Below, piece after piece: positions 8,819-17,446 of a stretch of DNA of 64,000 nt (positions are counted from its first letter, which is position 1; each line of letters opens with the position of its first letter). Origin of the DNA: Prevotella sp. (GTDB lineage: Bacteria; Bacteroidota; Bacteroidia; Bacteroidales; Dysgonomonadaceae). The position numbers and the translations under genes were made by a program. The notes under the pieces were generated by a model, which was given only the letters and a program-made list of their open reading frames with translations, ran no database searches and was not told the origin of the DNA. The stretch is taken from positions 19,583 to 83,582 of the forward strand of contig JAITVH010000153.1 in assembly GCA_031285905.1 (NCBI GenBank), given 5' to 3'.

Positions 8819-8826
8819 TATATTTG
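8819..8826 (+). promoter_or_regulatory. -7 box immediately before the FolK-like gene
   Basis: TATATTTG fits TAnnTTTG and ends 5 bases before the ATG at 8832. If used, transcription would begin at or beside the start codon and give a leaderless or near-leaderless mRNA. Confidence 0.45.
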
Positions 8827-8831
8827 CAGAC

Positions 8832-9203
8832 ATGAATAAAGCATTGTTAAGTATAGGAACAAATGAAGACCGGGAGGTAAATATGGCTCTTTGCCATAAG
8901 TTTTTAGATAGCATTTTCTCTGATATCTCTTATTCAAAAACATCACTGACAGAACCATATGGGACAAAATATAAAAGTGATTTCCTTAACCAACTGGCGG
9001 TGATTTACACTACTCATACCCAAAAAGAAGTTTCTCTTTCATTGAAAGAAATAGAAAGGAAAATGGGGAGAAAAGACAATGATAAAGAAAAAGGTATTGT
9101 AAAAATAGATATTGATCTGGTGATCTGGAATGAAGAAGTATTGAAACCTACAGATATTTCCCGGGCTTATATCACCAATTTGCTCCCTAGTCTCACCGAC
9201 TGA
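8832..9203 (+). CDS. Short FolK-like (HPPK family) protein
   Basis: 123 aa from ATG 8832; the longer frame overlaps the MFS gene and is rejected. It resembles 6-hydroxymethyl-7,8-dihydropterin pyrophosphokinase. LLSIGTN at residues 5-11 stands for the family's IGSN, FLNQLAVIYTT for the substrate-binding strand, LKEIERKMGRK for the IE..xGR helix, and KIDIDLVIW for the LDLDI metal-binding strand with both aspartates kept. The arginine that precedes this strand in active HPPK (GPRTLDLD) is replaced (GIVKIDID), and the protein is about 35 residues shorter than E. coli FolK. It may be a paralogue with altered or lost activity. Its stop abuts the stop of the convergent GT14 gene. Confidence 0.7.
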   Translation: MNKALLSIGTNEDREVNMALCHKFLDSIFSDISYSKTSLTEPYGTKYKSDFLNQLAVIYTTHTQKEVSLSLKEIERKMGRKDNDKEKGIVKIDIDLVIWNEEVLKPTDISRAYITNLLPSLTD

Positions 9204-10061
9204 TTATTTCCACAATTCTTTGCGAATCATTTCCAGAACAGGTTCGCTGTTATCATTAAACTTCCGGGCAAAGTAAGGAAAACGCTGTCCATACTCATCA
9301 TTAAACTCAATATGGGTTTTTAGAAACTCTATATGTTTAGGTTCTATGGTAGCCGGAGGTTCGGGTACTGTCCAATCCGTATAAGTAAGGTTGGCAGCCG
9401 TATTTTCCATATAAGGTGAATTACCTATAATTGTCTGGAAAAAAGCCTCATCGGGAACGAGAGTATATTTGAAAAATTCAGTATATCGTTTATCTGTTTT
9501 AACGGTATGGAGGATATAGCGGATACAATCCCTTGTCAGGGCAAACCACTGTGTACCGGCATATACTTTAAAAGGTGGTTTTCTGGTTACTCCGATTTTT
9601 TTCAGCATTATCTCTGTAAATACCAGAGGGTGGTGCAATTTCGCATTGCGTCGTTTAAAATCAAAAAAATAATGTTGGTAACGTTCTACTGGTTTGTAGG
9701 GTACAGGTACAGGTGCTATATCGATATACTCTTTTCTTTTGTCCAGTTGTTTAATCAGAAACTCCTTTTTGCGGATAGGATAATCCACCCCGCTTATTAA
9801 TATAAAGTAATCAGCATCCGGAAAATCTTTTATTCCATACTCCATCAGGGCCAGCGTAGCTTTTACCATTGTGAAACCGCCCCAGTTGATATTGATATGT
9901 TCAGGAATAATTCTTACGTTCTTATAAGTAGAATTATAATTCTCTTTCGCTTTTTTATCTATATGGATATAGAATCTGACATCTTTATCATTCAAGGCTT
10001 CAATCATCCTGTCCAGATGCTTAAAGTTGTTATGGGCTAATACAAGATAACAGATTTTCAT
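9204..10061 (-). CDS. GT14-family (core-2/I-branching type) glycosyltransferase
   Basis: 285 aa, the size of bacterial GT14 beta-1,6-N-acetylglucosaminyltransferase-like enzymes. Motifs of the family are YLVLAHNNFKHLDRMI at the start, VRFYIHIDKKAK, then DYFILISGVDYPIR (GT14 has LLSGxDYPL), GTQWFALTRDC and LVPDEAFFQTII. No signal peptide or membrane helix is present, so it is cytoplasmic or peripheral and probably adds a sugar to a surface glycan. Acceptor and donor are not known. It stands alone, between the FolK-like gene (convergent) and the second blaI (divergent). A TATATTTG box lies upstream at 10090-10097. Confidence 0.85.
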   Translation of the reverse strand: MKICYLVLAHNNFKHLDRMIEALNDKDVRFYIHIDKKAKENYNSTYKNVRIIPEHININWGGFTMVKATLALMEYGIKDFPDADYFILISGVDYPIRKKEFLIKQLDKRKEYIDIAPVPVPYKPVERYQHYFFDFKRRNAKLHHPLVFTEIMLKKIGVTRKPPFKVYAGTQWFALTRDCIRYILHTVKTDKRYTEFFKYTLVPDEAFFQTIIGNSPYMENTAANLTYTDWTVPEPPATIEPKHIEFLKTHIEFNDEYGQRFPYFARKFNDNSEPVLEMIRKELWK

Positions 10062-10205
10062 ATACTACAAAACGTTTACAATATAAACACAAATATAGCA
10101 AAAAAGAAATTGTATATATTATATCCCTATTCCTATAGAAGGGTATATTTAGGGTATATCTATAATACCAGTTAATTGTGAAAAACAGTCAAAAAATATT
10201 ATTTA

Positions 10206-10246
10206 ACTAAAGACATTAGTTGTAACTAAAAAATTTAGTATGTTTG
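10206..10246 (+). promoter_or_regulatory. Nested operator and promoter of the second blaI-M56 operon
   Basis: Two copies of ACTAA-N5-TTAGT (10206-10220 and 10225-10239) have centres 19 bp apart. The bases between form a third perfect inverted repeat, TTAGTT-GT-AACTAA (10216-10229). The -7 box TATGTTTG (10239-10246) starts on the last base of the second copy. The ATG is 22 bases further on. A BlaI-type dimer on each site would cover the promoter. The half-site differs from the TCTACA half-site of the first blaI operator. Confidence 0.75.
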
Positions 10247-10268
10247 TATTCAGGAAAAAATTATTATC

Positions 10269-10634
10269 ATGAAACATCTAACAAATAAGGAAGAAGAAAT
10301 AATGGAATTCTTTTGGGAAAAAGGGTCTATGACTATTAAGGAGATCCAAAAAGAATATGAAGAACCTCAACCCCATATAAACACAATTTCTACTATTGTG
10401 AGAATATTGGAAGATAAAGATTTTGTAGGACATGATTCCATTGGTAAAATGTATCGCTACTATGCTTTAATGAGCAAGGATGAATTTCGCAAAAAAACAT
10501 TGAAAGGGGTTGTCAGTAAATATTTTAACAATTCATATCAGGAAGTAGTGTCTTGCTTGATAAATAAAGAAGGGTTGTCAGTTGAAGAACTGAAAAAGCT
10601 TATAGAGCTAGTTGAGAATGCACATCAAAAATAA
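10269..10634 (+). CDS. BlaI/MecI/CopY family transcriptional repressor (second copy)
   Basis: 121 aa. It starts with HLTNKEEEIMEFFWEKG and has PHINTISTIVRILEDKDFV in the recognition-helix region, then the usual tail KTLKGVVSKYFNNSYQE. It is clearly of the same family as the repressor near the left edge, but diverged, especially in the winged helix, which fits its different operator. It is followed after 7 bases by its M56 partner. Confidence 0.9.
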   Translation: MKHLTNKEEEIMEFFWEKGSMTIKEIQKEYEEPQPHINTISTIVRILEDKDFVGHDSIGKMYRYYALMSKDEFRKKTLKGVVSKYFNNSYQEVVSCLINKEGLSVEELKKLIELVENAHQK

Positions 10635-10641
10635 ATGATTT

Positions 10642-11931
10642 ATGGGAATATTGTTAAGCTATAATCTAAAGATATCATTTTGTCTTATTCTATTCTTTTT
10701 TGCTTATAAAGTATTATTTAGCAAATCTACTTTTCACCGATCGAACAGAATAACCCTGTTGTTTATTTTTGCAATAGCATTACTAACCCCGCTCATCACT
10801 ATCAATCTGGAACCAACAGGGGTTAGGGAAACAGTTGCTGGTTATGAACACATCCTAACAGAAAAGATTTTTTCGGCGCAAAATGCACTATTATTTGATA
10901 ATGATCTATCGGGTGAGAATATTCCATCACAAATAAGCTATAGTATAAATTGGATCAGTGTTTTACTTTTAGTATACCTTATCGGAGTTTTGTTTTTCAG
11001 TCTCAGAATGATTTATTCTTTCATCCATATATATTTTTTAATAAGGAAAAGCGAAAAGGTAACTATAGGGAACACGATAGTTGTTATTAGAGAGAACGAC
11101 ATTGTCCCGTTCTCCTGGATGAAATATATTATCCTTTCCCGGACAGACTATGAAGAAGGAGAGTCAATCCTGATGCATGAACTAGCTCATGTAAAACACT
11201 GGCACTCTCTTGACCTTCTCATTTCAAATCTGCTGGCAATATTTCAATGGTATAATCCTGTAATGTGGTTTATGAAAAAAGAATTGCAGGACATTCATGA
11301 ATTTGAAGCGGATAGTTATGTCCTCAATTCTGGCATCGATGCAAAAAAATATCAATTATTATTAATTAAAAAAGCTGCTGGTACATCATCTTCCAAATCA
11401 ATGACCAACAGCTTTAATCACAGTAACCTAAAAAAAAGAATAACTATGATGTTAAAAGAAGAATCAAAGCCATGGGCACGTTTGAAGTATTTAGCTATAC
11501 TTCCACTCACAGTATTATCAATAGCACTGTTTGCCAACCCGGATGTTTCGAAAAATATTAGCGAAATATCATCAGCCGAAGTTACAAAAATTATTGTGAA
11601 AGAGCAACCTGTTGAAGGTTTATGGAAAGCTGTAGAAGCAAGTTCTTTTGAAACCAGCGAATCTCAAAGTTTCAAAATAATTTCCAATGGTACCTTTTTC
11701 TCCTTTAGAGCAGATATGGAAGGAAATGTATATACCGGAGCAGGAGGCACCTACACTTATAAAGATGGAGTGTATACCGAAACAATCCTTTATACTCTTC
11801 AAGGAATGACGAGTTGGAGAGGTAAGAAGGGTGAATATAAGAGTACTTTCCCATCTTCTGGTAAATGGTTAATGGAAGGCCTTCTTGACGGAAGGATTGA
11901 AGTAAAAGAAGAATGGGAAAAAGTTAAATAA
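10642..11931 (+). CDS. M56 peptidase (BlaR1-like) with C-terminal lipocalin-like domain
   Basis: 429 aa. Three N-terminal membrane segments precede HELAHVKH (zinc site, residues 179-183) and IHEFEAD with Glu220 as third ligand. A fourth membrane segment is at about 283-298. The last 105 residues (EGLWKAVEASSFE..., KIISNGTFFSFRAD, GAGGTYTYKDGVYTET) look like a DUF4488/lipocalin-like beta-barrel and would be outside the cytoplasmic membrane. A penicillin-binding sensor domain, as in true BlaR1, is absent. Family knowledge says the peptidase inactivates the BlaI partner; that the barrel binds the signal is inference. The gene ends at a strong bidirectional terminator. Confidence 0.85.
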   Translation: MGILLSYNLKISFCLILFFFAYKVLFSKSTFHRSNRITLLFIFAIALLTPLITINLEPTGVRETVAGYEHILTEKIFSAQNALLFDNDLSGENIPSQISYSINWISVLLLVYLIGVLFFSLRMIYSFIHIYFLIRKSEKVTIGNTIVVIRENDIVPFSWMKYIILSRTDYEEGESILMHELAHVKHWHSLDLLISNLLAIFQWYNPVMWFMKKELQDIHEFEADSYVLNSGIDAKKYQLLLIKKAAGTSSSKSMTNSFNHSNLKKRITMMLKEESKPWARLKYLAILPLTVLSIALFANPDVSKNISEISSAEVTKIIVKEQPVEGLWKAVEASSFETSESQSFKIISNGTFFSFRADMEGNVYTGAGGTYTYKDGVYTETILYTLQGMTSWRGKKGEYKSTFPSSGKWLMEGLLDGRIEVKEEWEKVK

Positions 11932-11970
11932 GTAAAGGTCGATAAATAAAAGAGAAAAATTGCATAGATA

Positions 11971-12010
11971 AAGGGGCTATTCGAAACATTCGAATAGCCC
12001 CTTTTGTTTT
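11971..12010. terminator. Strong bidirectional terminator
   Basis: The 15-bp perfect arms 11971-11985 and 11989-12003 surround a 3-base loop, with a GGGGC/GCCCC base and T-runs after it on the plus strand. It separates the M56 gene from the convergent yidC. Confidence 0.9.
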
Positions 12011-12018
12011 CCTTTTCG

Positions 12019-13953
12019 TTATCGCTTCTTTTTGGTACTATTCGTTTTATTCTTCTGATTGAGTTGTTGTTGCTGGATACGCTGAGCTTCCTGAAGTCGT
12101 GCCATAAAACCTGATTTTTTCTTTGGTTTTTCTTTGTTTGCCTCAAGTTTGGCCAATACCTTGTCTTCGTCTATTATAAAGCGGAAAGCAATAGTCAGCA
12201 AAATAGTCATCAGAAGCGACAGGAAGTAATAATAAGTCAATCCTGATGGATAATCGTTCAATAAGAACAGGAATACCACAGGCATCAGATACATCATCCA
12301 CTTCATACCCGGCATTTGTTGCTGTCCGGTATTGGTCATTTCCATATTGAACTTAGTATAGATAACATTCGTAATAGTCATCAGGATACAGAACAAACTA
12401 ATGTGCGTACCTATCAATGGGATATGTGTCTTCCATTCTATAATGGCATCGTATGTAGATAAATCGCTCGCCCATAAGAAGCTTTGTTGGCGCAACTCGA
12501 TGGCATTGGGGAAGAAAGAAAATAAGGCGATCAGAATAGGCATTTGCAACAATAAAGGAAAACAACCGCTCATTGGATTTACCCCCACCTTATTATAGAG
12601 AGCCATCGTTGCCTGTTGTTTCTCCATAGCCTGATCTGCTTTAGGATATTTTGCGCTCAACTCTTCCACTTGTGGCCGCAGGACACGCATTTTAGCCGAA
12701 GACATAAATGATTTATATGTCAATGGCGATATCACAAGTTTTACGATAATAGTAAGCAATAATATTACAATACCCATCGACATTCCTGTTCCTCTCAGCA
12801 AGTTGAAGATAGGAATAACGAAATATTGGTTTACCCAGCGGAATAATGTCCAGCCTAGTGGAACAAGCTTATCCAGATCCAGTTGTTTATCCGCATCTTT
12901 GATTTGGCTATCATAATTTCTCAATGAAGTAAATGACATCGGACCAAGATAATAGGTGAACCCGGCATTGATTGTCCCTCCATTCGAATCAATTGTAGCG
13001 GGAACAAACAATTGGGCATCGCAAACTTTCAAGTATTCGCTGCCTTCGTTTGTTTGTAGCGCTTTAGAATCTAATAATGCGACTTCTATTTTGTTATCGG
13101 CAATTAGTATAGGCGCAAAAAATTGGTTCTTAAATGCCACCCATTTAGCCGGTTCTTTTATTTCTACCTGTTCCGTTTTGTCGGCACTCAGCTCCATAAC
13201 ATCTCCGCCTATATATTTATAGGCGACATGTGAATATCGTTGTTCATTATTTATGCTTTTTTCCTGACGACGCATTTTTTGCGACCAATGTATCTCCAGA
13301 ATATCTGCTGTCGACCTATTTAGGGCAGATTCCAATCCAACCAGGCTAATGTCATATTTCAGCATATAATCGTCCCCAGCCAGCTTATATATAAAGTCTA
13401 TATATTGATTATCGGCATAAGTATAGCGCATAATAACGGAGTTTTCGTCCGCTGTCTTGATTGCTTCAAACATAAGGTCAGCAGTAGATAAAACTTTATT
13501 CTGCCGGTTTGTCAGCAGTAGTTCAAAGTTTCCGTCATTATTGAAAAGGTAAAGTGAGTCACCATTATAGCGTTTATACTCTTTCAGGTCGGCACTTATC
13601 ATTTTACCGCCTTTTGTGGAAAGAACGACTTTTAATTTGCTGTTCTCGAGGGTGATAAATTCCTCCTGTAGGTTAACAGGAGCCTGTAAAGAATCAGTTA
13701 AAAGTCCTGTAGAATCGTTCTTTTCTGTAGGAACTGCAAAAAAGTCATCCTGTTTGGTTTCTACTTTTTTATCTTGTGTGTCTGTTTCATCCAGTTGCTT
13801 TTCCTGAAGACGGGTTTGTGCGTATTCAGTGGAATCTTTTTGAAATTGGGCTTTTTGCTTGGCCTTTTCTTCTTCGGAAGGAGAGCTAAGCCACATAAAA
13901 CCGAAAATTACAACCGCAATAAGTATAAACCCGATAATCGTATTCTTATCCAT
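12019..13953 (-). CDS. yidC: Membrane protein insertase YidC
   Basis: 644 aa, the long Gram-negative form. An N-terminal membrane anchor (IIGFILIAVVIFGFMWL) is followed by a charged linker, the periplasmic beta-sandwich domain (about residues 95-350) and the conserved 60KD_IMP core: SPLTYKSFMSSAKM, PQVEELSAKYP, NPMSGCFPLLLQMPILIALF, then three more helices. The C terminus is basic (NQKNKTNSTKKKR), as expected for ribosome contact. It inserts and folds inner-membrane proteins with or without SecYEG. It lies 34 bases downstream of pyrG and is probably co-transcribed with it, a common arrangement in Bacteroidetes. Confidence 0.97.
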   Translation of the reverse strand: MDKNTIIGFILIAVVIFGFMWLSSPSEEEKAKQKAQFQKDSTEYAQTRLQEKQLDETDTQDKKVETKQDDFFAVPTEKNDSTGLLTDSLQAPVNLQEEFITLENSKLKVVLSTKGGKMISADLKEYKRYNGDSLYLFNNDGNFELLLTNRQNKVLSTADLMFEAIKTADENSVIMRYTYADNQYIDFIYKLAGDDYMLKYDISLVGLESALNRSTADILEIHWSQKMRRQEKSINNEQRYSHVAYKYIGGDVMELSADKTEQVEIKEPAKWVAFKNQFFAPILIADNKIEVALLDSKALQTNEGSEYLKVCDAQLFVPATIDSNGGTINAGFTYYLGPMSFTSLRNYDSQIKDADKQLDLDKLVPLGWTLFRWVNQYFVIPIFNLLRGTGMSMGIVILLLTIIVKLVISPLTYKSFMSSAKMRVLRPQVEELSAKYPKADQAMEKQQATMALYNKVGVNPMSGCFPLLLQMPILIALFSFFPNAIELRQQSFLWASDLSTYDAIIEWKTHIPLIGTHISLFCILMTITNVIYTKFNMEMTNTGQQQMPGMKWMMYLMPVVFLFLLNDYPSGLTYYYFLSLLMTILLTIAFRFIIDEDKVLAKLEANKEKPKKKSGFMARLQEAQRIQQQQLNQKNKTNSTKKKR

Positions 13954-13987
13954 TTATTGTTTCGTAAATTTATATTATCCTTTCTTA

Positions 13988-15595
13988 TTATTTCTTGTTT
14001 TCTATAACAGCTTTTATAAAGCTCATAAATAACGGATTGGGAGCGACTACTGTGCTATTGTATTCAGGATGGAACTGTACACCCAGATACCATTTTTTGT
14101 CCGGCATTTCCACTACTTCCACCAATCCCATTTCCGGGTTTATACCGGTACATTTCATTCCATTTTTTTCGTAATCGTCTCTGAAATCACCATTGAATTC
14201 AAAACGATGGCGGTGGCGTTCTTCTATCAGTTTCTTGCCATATGCCTGATATACCAGAGAACCCTTTTCCAATTCACATTTGTAAGCGCCCAAACGCATG
14301 GAACCACCCATATTGGTGATATTTTTTTGTTCCTCCATCAGGTCGATAACCTTGAATGGTGTATGAGGGTTCATCTCTGTCGAATTGGCATCCTCAAGTC
14401 CCAGTACATTGCGGGCAAACTCAACTACCATACATTGCATTCCCAGACAGATGCCGAATGTAGGTTTATCATGCTCTCGCGCATATTTAAGGGCATGTAA
14501 CTTGCCCTCCATACCCCTCTGTCCGAAACCGGGAGCAATAACTATGCCATCCATCGAAGATAATGTTTGTTCGACATTCTCTGGAGTCAGTTTGTCAGAT
14601 AAGATAAATTGAAGGTCTAGCTTACGCTCGTTATAAGTTGCAGCCTGTAATAATGACTCATTGATAGATTTATAAGCATCAGGCAACTCTACATATTTGC
14701 CTACTAATGCGATCCGGACTGTTTGAGTCGCATTTTTCTTCTTGTCTAAGAAGTCGCGCCATGTTTTCATAGCCGGTTTCTCTGCGATAGGCATATCAAG
14801 TTTGCGAAGTACAATTTCGTCCATGTTCTGTTCCTGCATTTTCAATGGTACTTCATAAATAGTAGGAACATCTACCGATTGCACTACTGCATCTACTTCG
14901 ACATTGCAAAACAGTGCAACTTTCCGTAATATATCTTTATTTAACTGGTGTTCGGTACGAAGCACTAGTATATCTGGTTGTACTCCTTCCGATTGTAGTT
15001 GCTTTACAGAGTGTTGGGTAGGTTTGGTCTTTACCTCTTTTGCCGCAGCTATATATGGGACATAAGTAAGGTGAACACAAAGACAGTTTTTTCCAAGTTC
15101 CCAACGTAACTGGCGTACACTTTCAATAAATGGCAGGGATTCTATATCACCCACCGTTCCGCCAATTTCGGTTATCACAAAATCGTAATCATATTTAGTA
15201 CCAAGCATCTTGATGTTGCGCTTGATTTCATCTGTAATATGTGGTACTATCTGAACGGTTTTGCCCAGATAATCGCCTTTACGTTCTTTATTTATCACAC
15301 TCTGATAAATACGCCCGGTCGTTATATTATTATCCTTATGTGTAGGTTGATTTAGGAAGCGCTCATAATGCCCAAGGTCAAGATCGGCTTCGTGTCCGTC
15401 TACGGTTACATAGCATTCGCCATGCTCGTATGGATTCAACGTTCCTGGATCAATATTAATGTATGGGTCTAGTTTCTGGATAGTTACTTTATAACCTCTT
15501 GCCTGTAGCAGTTTGCCTAGAGATGAGGCGATAATTCCTTTTCCTAAGGATGAAATCACACCTCCTGTAACAAAAATATACTTAGTATTAGCCAC
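13988..15595 (-). CDS. pyrG: CTP synthase
   Basis: 535 aa, full length. The amidoligase domain starts with KYIFVTGGVISSLGKGI (P-loop) and has LDPYINIDPGTLNP and EHGECYVTVDGHEADLD. The glutaminase domain has GICLGMQCMVVEFARN with the nucleophilic cysteine, and VQFHPEYNS with the catalytic histidine and glutamate. It makes CTP from UTP, ATP and glutamine. The start is GTG at 15595; no in-frame ATG lies upstream and the first strand begins at residue 5, so GTG is accepted. A TACTTTTG box on the minus strand at 15636-15643 is a plausible promoter. Confidence 0.97.
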   Translation of the reverse strand: MANTKYIFVTGGVISSLGKGIIASSLGKLLQARGYKVTIQKLDPYINIDPGTLNPYEHGECYVTVDGHEADLDLGHYERFLNQPTHKDNNITTGRIYQSVINKERKGDYLGKTVQIVPHITDEIKRNIKMLGTKYDYDFVITEIGGTVGDIESLPFIESVRQLRWELGKNCLCVHLTYVPYIAAAKEVKTKPTQHSVKQLQSEGVQPDILVLRTEHQLNKDILRKVALFCNVEVDAVVQSVDVPTIYEVPLKMQEQNMDEIVLRKLDMPIAEKPAMKTWRDFLDKKKNATQTVRIALVGKYVELPDAYKSINESLLQAATYNERKLDLQFILSDKLTPENVEQTLSSMDGIVIAPGFGQRGMEGKLHALKYAREHDKPTFGICLGMQCMVVEFARNVLGLEDANSTEMNPHTPFKVIDLMEEQKNITNMGGSMRLGAYKCELEKGSLVYQAYGKKLIEERHRHRFEFNGDFRDDYEKNGMKCTGINPEMGLVEVVEMPDKKWYLGVQFHPEYNSTVVAPNPLFMSFIKAVIENKK

Positions 15596-15706
15596 AACTT
15601 TTTGTTTTATATTTTTTGACTGTCAAAAGAAAGCACAAAAGTACAAAAATATTTCTGTTTAGCATTGTGTGTTTGTGTGTTGTTCATCTAAATTCATATA
15701 ATTTTA

Positions 15707-15714
15707 TATCTTTG
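15707..15714 (+). promoter_or_regulatory. Putative -7 box of the propeller glycosidase gene
   Basis: TATCTTTG fits TAnnTTTG and lies 34 bases before the start codon at 15749. Confidence 0.55.
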
Positions 15715-15748
15715 CTAACAACCTCAAAAAAACAATAACCTTTATTTT

Positions 15749-16723
15749 ATGAAAACCTTTCTATTAACCTTTATGTTTCTTTGCATATTCTCATGCACAA
15801 ACCTTTCGGCCCAAAAACAAATGATGTTTGGCGACACAAGTCGTGTGGGGCGTCCTTTCTCTAAAGATCCCCATGTTGTTAATTTTCAGAATAAATACCT
15901 GATGTATTACTCTGTACCACCCAAAGCAGGCGATTCCAATAGCGGATGGAATATAGGAATAGCCGAAAGCAAAGACCTGATCGACTGGACTGTAATAGGT
16001 GATATAAAACCACAAGCTGAGTACGAAGCAAAAGGCTTGTGTGCTCCGGGCGCTTTAGTGCGCAACGATACGGTGCATCTGTTTTACCAGACATATGGAA
16101 ACGGCCCTAAAGATGCTATTTGCCATGCATATTCTACCGATGGGATACATTTCACGCGCAATGCTACTAATCCTATTTTTGCTCCTACCGGCGACTGGAA
16201 TAGCGGGCGGGCAATCGATGCAGAAGTTATTCTATTCAAAGATAAATACTTTCTTTATTTTGCTACCCGTACGCCTGATCATGAAATACAGATTCAAGGA
16301 GTAGCGACTGCTCCTGCCTCTACAAATTTCAATAAAGAAGACTGGACACAAGTACCCGGAAAATCCATACTCGAACCTAAATATCCATGGGAAGGGAAAT
16401 GCGTGGAAGGTGCTTCTGTAGTACAGGTAGGAGATGAATTAGTGATGTTCTATGCCGGAGCATACAATAATAATCCACAACAGGTAGGCGTAGCTAAAAG
16501 CAGGGATGGTATAAAATGGGAAAGACTTTCAAATAAGCCATTTCTACCAAATGGAGATAAAGGAACCTGGAATTATAGTGAGTCGGGGCATCCGCATATT
16601 TTTAAAGATAAAAAAACGGGAAGAACTTTTCTGTTTTATCAAGGCAATAATGACAATGGAAGAACATGGCTGATATCGAATGTAGAAGTATTTTGGAAAG
16701 ATGGGGAACCCTATCTGAAATAA
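15749..16723 (+). CDS. Secreted five-bladed beta-propeller glycosidase (GH43/GH117-like)
   Basis: 324 aa with an N-terminal export signal that could be read as lipoprotein (FLCIFSC, Cys16) or as a type I peptide cut after SAQ. The mature part has the repeating blade pattern of clan GH-F-like propellers. The three acidic residues are placed as in GH43: Asp in FSKDPHVV (base), Asp in RAIDAEVILF (pKa modulator) and Glu in CVEGASVV (acid). Repeats such as GIAESKDLIDWTVIG and GVAKSRDGIKWERLS are typical. It most likely acts in the periplasm or at the cell surface on a plant or algal glycan, but the substrate is open. It has no susCD neighbours. Confidence 0.78.
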   Translation: MKTFLLTFMFLCIFSCTNLSAQKQMMFGDTSRVGRPFSKDPHVVNFQNKYLMYYSVPPKAGDSNSGWNIGIAESKDLIDWTVIGDIKPQAEYEAKGLCAPGALVRNDTVHLFYQTYGNGPKDAICHAYSTDGIHFTRNATNPIFAPTGDWNSGRAIDAEVILFKDKYFLYFATRTPDHEIQIQGVATAPASTNFNKEDWTQVPGKSILEPKYPWEGKCVEGASVVQVGDELVMFYAGAYNNNPQQVGVAKSRDGIKWERLSNKPFLPNGDKGTWNYSESGHPHIFKDKKTGRTFLFYQGNNDNGRTWLISNVEVFWKDGEPYLK

Positions 16724-16791
16724 AAAACATTAACAATCGGGCAAAAATGGCAAAAATCATTTAAAATCTTACGTATTCCATATTTTTATGC

Positions 16792-16821
16792 TAAATTTGC
16801 ACACTTATTTCACTAGTGTGC
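16792..16821 (+). promoter_or_regulatory. tetR promoter with adjoining palindromic operator
   Basis: TAAATTTG (16792-16799) is a -7 box. Directly after it, GCACACT-N9-AGTGTGC (16799-16821) is a perfect 7-bp inverted repeat. This position, over the transcription start of a TetR gene, is where an autoregulatory operator is expected. Confidence 0.65.
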
Positions 16822-16832
16822 ATTTTTAATAT

Positions 16833-17423
16833 ATGGCCATTAATAAAACGCGAAATATATTAATTGACGTAGCCCGACAGCTATTTGCAAAGTTAGGGGT
16901 TGAAAACACCACTATGAATGATATAGCTGTTGCTTCACACAAAGGGCGCCGCACACTCTACACCTATTTTAATAATAAGAACGAAGTTTATCAGGCAGTG
17001 TTGGAAACAGAGCTCGATCAGATGTACCATGCCCTGCAAACTGTAGCCGGCAAAAAACTTCCGGCAGACGAAAAACTCATGTTATTTTTTTATACACGGT
17101 TCGATGCTGTAAAAAATGCAGTTGCGCGCAACGGTACGTTAAGGGCTGACTTCTTCCGGGATATCTGGCGTGTGCAGAATGTGCGTAAGGCTTTCGATAA
17201 AAAAGAGATACAAATATTGAAAGATATTTTATCCAAAGGGGTGGAAGATGGTATATTCGAAATGCCTGATATTTCGGCTACTGCGGAGATACTGCACCAT
17301 GCGCTCAAAGGATTAGAGGTGCCATATATCAGAGGGCAGATCCGTGCCGAAAGCCTGAAAACAGAATCGCAACGGGAAAATATCGCCTACCTCATCTTTG
17401 AGGGAATTAAGAAGAAAAAATGA
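16833..17423 (+). CDS. TetR/AcrR family transcriptional regulator
   Basis: 196 aa. The N-terminal DNA-binding domain reads ILIDVARQLFAKLGVENTTMNDIA, then HKGRRTLYTYFNNKNEVYQAVL, the canonical TetR helix-turn-helix. The C-terminal part is a helical ligand domain without recognised specificity. It lies 23 bases before fabG in the same direction. In many Bacteroidetes this tetR-fabG pair is kept, which suggests a link to fatty-acid synthesis; the ligand is unknown. The palindrome just upstream probably mediates autoregulation. Confidence 0.9.
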   Translation: MAINKTRNILIDVARQLFAKLGVENTTMNDIAVASHKGRRTLYTYFNNKNEVYQAVLETELDQMYHALQTVAGKKLPADEKLMLFFYTRFDAVKNAVARNGTLRADFFRDIWRVQNVRKAFDKKEIQILKDILSKGVEDGIFEMPDISATAEILHHALKGLEVPYIRGQIRAESLKTESQRENIAYLIFEGIKKKK

Positions 17424-17446
17424 TTATCAACTAAATATTTTAAATT

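Noticed and set aside
8736..8831. Upstream extension of the FolK-like frame
   Set aside because: It overlaps the end of the MFS gene in another frame, and the HPPK-like sequence begins at the ATG at 8832.
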